A stretch of 64,000 nucleotides of DNA from Ottelia alismoides. Lineage: Eukaryota; Streptophyta; Magnoliopsida; Alismatales; Hydrocharitaceae. Positions 57,506 to 64,000 of this stretch are shown piece after piece. The stretch lies in the NCBI GenBank assembly GCA_037367405.1, contig JAZKJV010010529.1, forward strand, positions 62,001 through 126,000, written 5' to 3'. The position numbers were made by a program, and so were the translations under genes. The notes under the pieces are model-generated. The model searched no databases, was not told the origin of the DNA, and saw nothing but the letters and a program-made list of their open reading frames with translations. Numbering within the stretch: the stretch's first letter is position 1; every line of letters starts with the position of its first letter.

Positions 57506-58649
57506 CCTGAGCCTCGATCGCTATCCGAGACTATCCCTGCACTTGCTTCCCACGTGAGGGATGGGTATTTTATATAGAGGCCCTCTAAGGTTTTGGAAAT
57601 TACAAATTGGTCCCTGCCAGACATGTCATGTGAGGAGGGCGTGACTTGATGGGAATTTTGCATCCACCTCCTCAATATTTTATGTTAAGTCCTTGTCAAC
57701 ACTTTTTATTTTCAGAACATCTATTTTATGTATTTGCAATTTGGTCCCTATATTTGCACGCATAATTATGTGTCCATTTAGCCTCATTTTTAATTTCTAA
57801 AAATTGCATGTTTTAGCCCAACTTGTCCTTTATCTCATGTGACATGTGTTTTATTTTGTGAGTTCTATGGAATTTAATATTATTAAATTGGTGAAATTGT
57901 CTATATTTTACCCACTGTGTTCTTTTTAATTCATATTAAATTCCTTGTTGCTCTAAAAATCATCTTAAAATCACATTAGAGTTAGGATAATTTACTCTAC
58001 ATTATGCTTAAAAATAATTGTATTTGCACACATCACGAGGTCAGAATAAATCAAATAGTGATTTTATTAATTGATTTTTAATAAATCCAATCCACATAGA
58101 ATCTTACGTTTATCAATTTTCCTGGTTTGTCTAGGATAATTTTATATCTGGAAATAATGTGCTTTGGTATTTATTAAAATTAATTGTGCAAAAATCACCT
58201 TGCATTCATATTTAATTTATATTAAATTCATTTAGAAATAAAAAATTCCAAAAAAATGTAGACACTTAGGATCATGTCATTCCATCATCTGGCCAAGTTT
58301 CATAATTTTTGGGCTTCATTTGATTATCTTTCTGATTTAACTTGTATAATTGGCCTATAATTGCATTTGTTTTTCCTTTATTCCATAAAAGTTGCTAAAA
58401 AGGACCAAAAATATCCTTCTGAAAATCTATTCTCTGAATTCCCTTAAAAATTCATCTACGGTGACAACTGCCTCCCTGAGTTCGACCTTGGGCTTGCCCA
58501 AGTAAAATAATACTATCGTTGGCATTTAACTGAATACTAATTGAAGTGGTATTTTTGACAAAGTCTCGTTAACCCGACTACAACGAACTAAAACAATTAA
58601 TTTAATCATTAATTTGATTGAATTAACAAGGGTAGACGAGGCGTCATCA
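57506..58649 (+). repeat. Element B 3' LTR, second part
   Basis: AT-rich, no ORF. Near its end are CTCCCTGAGTTCGACC, a hairpin CTTGGG / CCCAAG (58487-58502, CTTG loop) and TAAAATAA. Ends GGCGTCATCA at 58649; the following GTGTA would be the target duplication, but its partner is outside the window. Confidence 0.85.
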
Positions 58650-60340
58650 GTGTAAGAGTGTATGTGGCACCTGTTCGGGAACCAAATTTAAAACATAATA
58701 CCCTTTGAGAGTCACACAACTTGGATCAAACCACCGCAATAGCTAGGTCAGAACTAGTCTACATCATACGAAAAACCTTATGACTACGAAGCTTACATTG
58801 TATAGTGTAGGTGATAGTGGTTCTCCCCAATTGAAATGACAAAAGAACTGACTTCTCTAGAATTACAACCTAATGATTCCCCAATCTAGCAACTCTTTCA
58901 TCGATGACTGGGGTATTCACTTCTAAGTTCAAGTGCATTCGACTCAAGAGGAGGGGGTGAAGAGAAGAATGGATGGTAGCCATTTAGCTACCTATCCGGG
59001 GATACATGATCACTATAGTCAAGTCATCCATCTACAGGCTCACATGATATAATTTTGAGGCTCAAGCTTGCTTATTGACTATACAATTATGTACACTCCG
59101 ACAAGCATTTTATTTTCAATCAGGCCTATCCACTTTTCTGGAGTTTTTTTTGAAATACTATATACAACAACATTTACATAAGGAGTTTTTCCTATTGAGC
59201 AATAAGACAATCCCTCTTTTAAAGCATTATTGCAATCCACACTATCCTGTATTTATACCTCATGTCTACTGGACAGGTTGGGGTACACTTCCCTCCCTAG
59301 ACGAGGGCGAATGTCTCCACTTGTGTGCATCTCAGACAGACAAATCCAATCCCCTCACCACTTCAACTGAGTTAAGCCAAGTGAAAGGTACAAATGTCCA
59401 GGTTAGTTCACAACCGACAAGAGTCATGCATACGTCTCAAAAAGTTCTAGTTATTCAGTTGAGGTGTCTTAAAACTAGCCCTAAGTATCAAAGAATTAAG
59501 TATGAATATACCTAAAGTTCCTTAAATCTAGTTTCCCATAAGGTTCCAGTGAAGTTAGGTGCGTTGAGGTCCAATAAAGCTCCAATCTTCAACTTTACTC
59601 ATACTAGTTCAATCACCAAACTCAATTTAAAAAATGTGAATGCTATGTAAAATGTAGAAAATATTCCGATGACGCAATTTTCAAAAGATTTTTAAATCAT
59701 TTTGGAAATAAAAAGACTAGTACCATTAATAGAAAATATGTGCAACTATTTACATAGGCTTTTTATTTATTTACAAGAATTAAGAGTTTAAATAATTCAC
59801 TGGTTAAATGTTATTTATTCTTAACAAGTAGTAAAGAATTTTATAATTATTATTTAACTAAATGGTTCATATATATCCTCAATCTTATATGAAAACAATT
59901 TTATAAACAATTTTGAAACTATAGTCCAAAATGGTTTTTACAAATAATTTTTACAAATAACTTTTATAAACATATACAAACATTTGAAAATTATTTTGCA
60001 AAGGTTTTTCAAACAATATATATAGACTTTTCAAATATTTTTGCAACCATTTTCAAAACTATTTAAAAATAGTTTTTGAAAACATTTTATTTCACACAAA
60101 GAAAATTAATTTTTACAAACCAAACATTTTTAAAATGGTTGAAAACATTGTACAAAACATTCTTCAAACATTTTTCAAAAGATTTTTCAAAAGGATTTTC
60201 GAACTATTTTCCAAACATTTTACGAAACATTTTTGCCTAATTTATCAATCAGTACATACAAAAAACATTTGATGAATAAAATGCATCTTGTTATTAATTA
60301 GCTTAACGAGCTGTATATATAAGTATTTTAGCATTATTAT
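58650..60340 (-). other. Element E 3' UTR
   Basis: Shared blocks at 58905-59040 (GGTAGCCATTTAGCTACC) and 59181-59400 (GAGTTTTTCCTATTGAG, CCCTAGACGAGGGCG). AT-rich TTTTCAAA/TTTACAAA words at 59880-60240. The 146-codon frame at 59075-59515 spans a conserved non-coding block and is not called. Confidence 0.75.
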
Positions 60341-60349
60341 TAAAAAATA

Positions 60350-60888
60350 TGAAGGTACGAGTTATGGCTAAAGTATATACAGAGTATATACAACCCCTTA
60401 TACTTAGGTTGAGCTATGTCCTTATATATCGAAAAGACAAAAAGAAGACAAACCGTACTGAGTATAGAAAATCCTATACTCCAACGAAATAAGGAATGAG
60501 AGAATAAAGAAATAAGTGAATGGGAAGTAGATCGTCCCCCTATACTTAGGATAAAATAATCCAAAGTATAGCAGACTGTATCTATACGTACGAAGGGTTG
60601 GGAATAAAAAGACCACAACTCGGTCTGTCTCCCCTTATGCTTAGGGTGAGATATCCCTAAGTATAGTAGAGTAAATCAATGAGAGAGGAGATAATGGAGG
60701 GGATCAAAATAAAAGAATTCAAATAAAAAGGGAAATGTCTTTGGTGAATATACACATCACTCCCCCTATACATAGGATGAGATATCCCTAAGTATACGCA
60801 ACAATAATAGTGATGAAACCGAATGAAGAAAGAACAACACGGGGAGTGCACCCCATTATACATAAGACAAAGTGCATCCTCAATATGG
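60350..60888 (-). repeat. Element E hairpin array
   Basis: Long unit 60398-60466; short units 60540-60571, 60634-60666, 60766-60797 and a decayed one at 60855-60888. Arms carry more mismatches than in A, C and D, as expected for the oldest element. Confidence 0.88.
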
Positions 60889-61058
60889 ACATAGAGATAT
60901 GATGAATGATCTGTACTGCACAAGACAAATGGAAGATAGAAGGAATGATAGAAAAAACATATGTACAACATGTAAGGCATGGCGAAGTGCATGGCGGTAA
61001 CTGCCAATTGAATACCGTACTCTAATCATTGTCTCCCAATGAGAACGATGACACAATC
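60889..61058 (-). other. Element E junction and degenerate PBS
   Basis: About 170 bases separate the array from the LTR. Near 61037-61055, CTCCCAATGAGAACGATGACA resembles the plus-strand form of the D PBS (CTCCCCTGCAACGACGCCA) with several changes. Leader and coding regions are missing. Confidence 0.4.
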
Positions 61059-61232
61059 AGAAAGAGAAAGACACCTGGATATATAATTGATAACTATCTC
61101 TCAGTTTCCTTGTTAATTCGAGCAAATTAATGTTCAAATGAATTAAGAATATTCGTTGCAGTCGGATAATGAGAGCAGATCAAAAACCACTTTCAATTAA
61201 TGTCAAGTTAATCAGATGTGGCAATTTTTTTA

Positions 61233-61250
61233 CTTGGTTGAAAGTCCAAG
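61233..61250 (-). terminator. Poly(A)-region hairpin of E LTR
   Basis: CTTGG / CCAAG stem (61233-61237, 61246-61250) in the place where B, C and D have CTTGGG/CCCAAG, CCTGGT/ACCAGG and CCTGGG/CCCAGG. No exact AATAAA beside it here. Confidence 0.5.
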
Positions 61251-62921
61251 GTCGAACTCAAGGAGGCAGCTGTCTCCTTAGGTTGATTCAAAGCAAATTT
61301 CAATGTTTGATTTTCAGAGGAGATATTTTTTTGGTCTTTCTCGGTTTTTTTATGCAAGACACATGCAAAATCATGCCAATTTACAAGTTAAATCAGAAAG
61401 ATGGTCAAATTAATTTCAAAAATTATGAAATTTGGCCAGATGATGAAATGGGATGAAATTAGATAACCCTAATTTTTTTGGAATTTGTAGACGCACGGAT
61501 AATGAAAAATGCAGTCTTTAGTGAAAATGATTAAACTAATTTTAATAATTACCAAATGATGATATTTCTCAGAAACAAAATTAATCCAAATAAGTCTAAT
61601 TAAGAGCTATCCAAATCAACTTGAATTTCGTTAAAATATTTCGCGGTTGATTAATTAAAAATTGATTAAGGTTTTCACTAAATGATTTTTCTAAGACAAA
61701 CTATATGTGCAAATGATGTGATTTTCAGATATGTTGTAGCATAGATTCTGATCTACCAATGATGATTTTTCAGAGATTTTTCGATAAGCAAACAATGCAT
61801 AATAAATTAATCAATCAACATGGGCAAAATATTGCAATTTTCACCAAGTTAATTTCCATAAATATTCAGAAAATTAGAAAAATACAAATAAATGCTAAAA
61901 AGATAGAACAAGAGTTATGCTACACAATGCAACTTTTGGAATTAAAAATGGATGACAAAATGATGATAAAATAAACGTGCAAATGCAGGGGTATGAATGC
62001 AATACATAAAAAGAAATATGAGGTCAAATGAAGAACAAGGACTTACATGCAATTACAGGAAACTTTAATTTTTTTTCAAAACTTGCAAAGGGGTGCAAGT
62101 GTCCCCTTTGCAAATCCCCACTTTTGTCTTATTATCCGCTATTGCCTTCCTCTGCTTCTTCGAGATGAACATGAGAGCTTGGTCGATGGAGCTTCACGGC
62201 AAGAAGGTGGCGCACCCAAGAGGCGGCCGGCCTTGGAGGGTGGCGGATGGAGCTTGGCCGCAGGTGGCTGTCGCGGAGGGCAACACACTGCCAGCCACGC
62301 GCGCGGGGAGGACAGCCCTGCGTGGACCTGGTGGCGCGGGGAAGGGAGGTGATCGCGCGTGGACCTGGCGGTGCTGCTAAGGGAGGTGGTCGAGCAGAGG
62401 CGCACTGCTGCTTGGAGATGGCGTGGGGTGGAGAGCTAGCAGCTGGGGGGGGTAGCGCACCCAATGGACGTGTTGGTGCTAATGGAGGGGACGTGAGTCG
62501 GTGACAGAGGTGGGTGCAGCTCCAGTCGCAGGTGGCTGCGGGTAGAGCTGCTTGGGCGGACGACGGGCGTTGGCGACGAGGAGGACGACCGACACACAGC
62601 CAAGGTTCGTCGAGGCAGAGGGAGGTGTGGACGGCATGGTTGGTGGCTATGGTGTGTGTGCATGTGTGGTGGTGAGTGGAGGAAGAAGAAACAGGGGGTG
62701 TCACCACCTCCTCTGTTTCTCATGCATTTGTTTAAGTGGCTTAAATAAACGATTAATCGATTGATGAAAGTTCACCGACAAATTTAGGAAAAATCACAGT
62801 TGCGTTCGCAACGTGTGATTAATCTGTAGAAGTGCAATTGGTTTTGAGAATCGATGAATGGAGCAATGATGGATTGATGAGAGAGAGTGTGGGTGAGGAA
62901 AAAGAAGAAAGGGAGAAGAAG

Positions 62922-62931
62922 ATTACCTGAG
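62922..62931 (-). promoter_or_regulatory. Splice-donor-like site in E LTR
   Basis: CCTCAG/GTAATC on the minus strand, 254 bases after the TATA box. Confidence 0.4.
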
Positions 62932-64000
62932 GTGATGGAGGTGATGCCTATGGAGGGAGAAGCAAGGCTTCTCAGGTCATCGCTCGACATGCGGCAAGCG
63001 GAGCTCGGCTGCAGCTGAGAGCAGCAGCAACAAGGACCGAAGTCCTTGGATCTCGCCTCGTGTTCGGGTCGTCTTTGCACGACCAACGATCCTTCGACTG
63101 TCACTGGAAGGCCAAGGGTGCTAGACCGGATCTCGTTTGAATGGCGGATGAGGAAGAGTGTGGGAGATGAAGAGGTTATAAAGAGGAGGAGGAGGCAGTT
63201 GGAGAGGAGATGGAGAAGGTGGAGGAGATGGGGTGTGATGGGAGGTGTCGAAGAGGCTTCTCCCTTAAGTTAAGGGAGAGTAGGGGAGGAATGGGTAGAG
63301 AAGAGGGAGATGACGCCACTTGGTGCGCTAGGATGCGGTCATGTGACATTTATTTAATTAGTATCCAAAAACCAAGGGATTGACATGTGGCGGCTTCCGG
63401 AGCCACAACGTGTCGCTCTCAGAAAAATCAAAGCAAAATGGAAAAAAAGACATAATAAAAGGGATTAAATCAGATTAAATCATGAGATCTACAATATTCG
63501 TGAAGGGCCGAAAATCAAACGAGATCATCTGTACAAAAATGTAATTTTGGGTGGTACCTTATAAATATATAATACCGCATTTTATCTTTTGTAATTTTTT
63601 TGTCATTTTTAAATAAGAAAAATTAAAATAAAGTTAGAAAAAATATGAAAAAAATATTTACAACTTAATCTAATTTTTTGGATTTTTATAATGAAGAAAA
63701 TAAATGAGGGGCAAAACGGTCATTATGTATAATGTACAAAAGGGGCTAAAAACCAAGTTTTGCATACGAACTCCGATTTTAATGAAATTGGTCTTTTTTC
63801 GAAGGTCTCTGAATATATATTACTTTAAAGGTGAGTAGACCTAATTCGGAGGTTGTATGAGAGAGATATGTGCATTTTAAGGTCTAAGGTCTTCAACGGG
63901 GTTTGGGGTTTTATTGGGTAATTTTACAAGTTAGTATTTTTTTGATATTTTTCTTTAATTAGTGTTAGTAATATATACACTATGGAGTTGGTTTTATTAG

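Larger units (their letters stand above)
16777..58649 (+). mobile_element. Element B: Athila-type retrotransposon, split by A, S and C
   Basis: Plus-strand remnants in order: protease 3' half from 16777, RT, RNase H, integrase to 20147, integrase tail 22794-23001, 3' UTR with hairpin array, PPT, and a 3' LTR at 24910-27550 that resumes at 57506-58649. Its LTR end (GGTAGACGAGGCGTCATCA) matches the D LTR end in layout. Bases after 58649 belong to element E. Gag and the 5' LTR are left of the window, beyond element A. B is more diverged from A and C in coding sequence than those two are from each other. Confidence 0.88.
58650..64000 (-). mobile_element. Element E: non-coding Athila derivative, host of B, cut by window end
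   Basis: From 58650 the sequence matches the A 3' UTR (from about 2510) in order: shared blocks, AT-rich stretch, hairpin array. After the array at about 61000 there is no integrase or other coding region; a weak PBS remnant and a D-like LTR follow. It is therefore a large non-coding derivative. Its 3' LTR would be left of the window. Confidence 0.72.
61059..64000 (-). repeat. Element E LTR (partial, D-like)
   Basis: Matches the D LTR in several places: GTTGCAGTCGGATAATG near 61156, the poly(A)-hairpin region, and 63480-64000 almost base for base with 37020-37560. Its GC-rich core (62150-63330) differs from D. TATA (minus TATAA) at 63180-63176; donor-like CTCAG/GTAATC at 62927/62926; inverted repeat at 63382-63414. 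The LTR start lies beyond the window. Confidence 0.8.

Noticed and set aside
59075..59515. 146-codon frame in the E 3' UTR
   Set aside because: It overlaps non-coding blocks conserved in A to D, where the frame is not open.

Overview
The window is nuclear repeat DNA from a flowering plant. It is built almost entirely from Ty3/gypsy LTR retrotransposons of the Athila type, inserted into one another, and I find no host gene, tRNA or rRNA gene. The Athila assignment rests on the domain order gag-protease-RT-RNase H-integrase, the RT motif FMDDFSVY, the integrase motif (W/C)GIDFMG, and a primer-binding site complementary to plant tRNA-Asp (TGGCGCCG-type). I cannot name the species.

Five related elements, here called A to E, plus one unrelated insertion (S) explain the whole window. 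E (minus strand) is the oldest; its sequence resumes at 58650 and runs off the right edge. B (plus strand) inserted into E and now lies in pieces from 16777 to 58649; its gag half lies left of the window. Three later insertions broke B: A (minus, 1-16776) in the protease gene, S (about 20148-22793) in the integrase C-terminus, and C (plus, 27551-57500, flanked by CTCCA on both sides) in the B 3' LTR. Inside the C gag gene sits D (minus, about 34185-47267). The order is therefore E, then B, then A/S/C, then D inside C.

A, B and C are decayed gag-pol elements with many stops and frameshifts. D is non-autonomous: it has LTRs, PBS, leader and PPT, but its coding part holds only a gag-like region and a protease-like domain whose catalytic DSG has become DDD; it has no RT, RNase H or integrase. 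E has no coding region at all: its 3' UTR runs almost directly into a remnant PBS and LTR. LTRs are long (about 3.4-3.8 kb), each with a GC-rich core holding the presumed promoter.

The most unusual material is non-coding and shared by the families. (1) Just after integrase (or its equivalent) every element has an array of three to five hairpins with arms like CTATACTTAGG / CCTAAGTATAG, usually flanked by a G-run so that the right arm copies the element's own polypurine tract (AAGTATAGGGGG). The array ends in a longer hairpin with a conserved loop and a possible alternative partner. (2) A hairpin near AATAAA in the LTR 3' end shows compensatory base changes between families. (3) Four families have a TATA box followed 246-268 bases later by a splice-donor-like CAG/GTA; acceptor-like sites lie just before the first ORF, so the primer-binding site would fall within an intron. 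(4) Each LTR begins with a self-complementary palindrome. Together these suggest a retrotransposon lineage with structured 3' UTR RNA and possibly splicing-based separation of messenger and genomic RNA. That reading is inference; the sequence patterns are seen directly.
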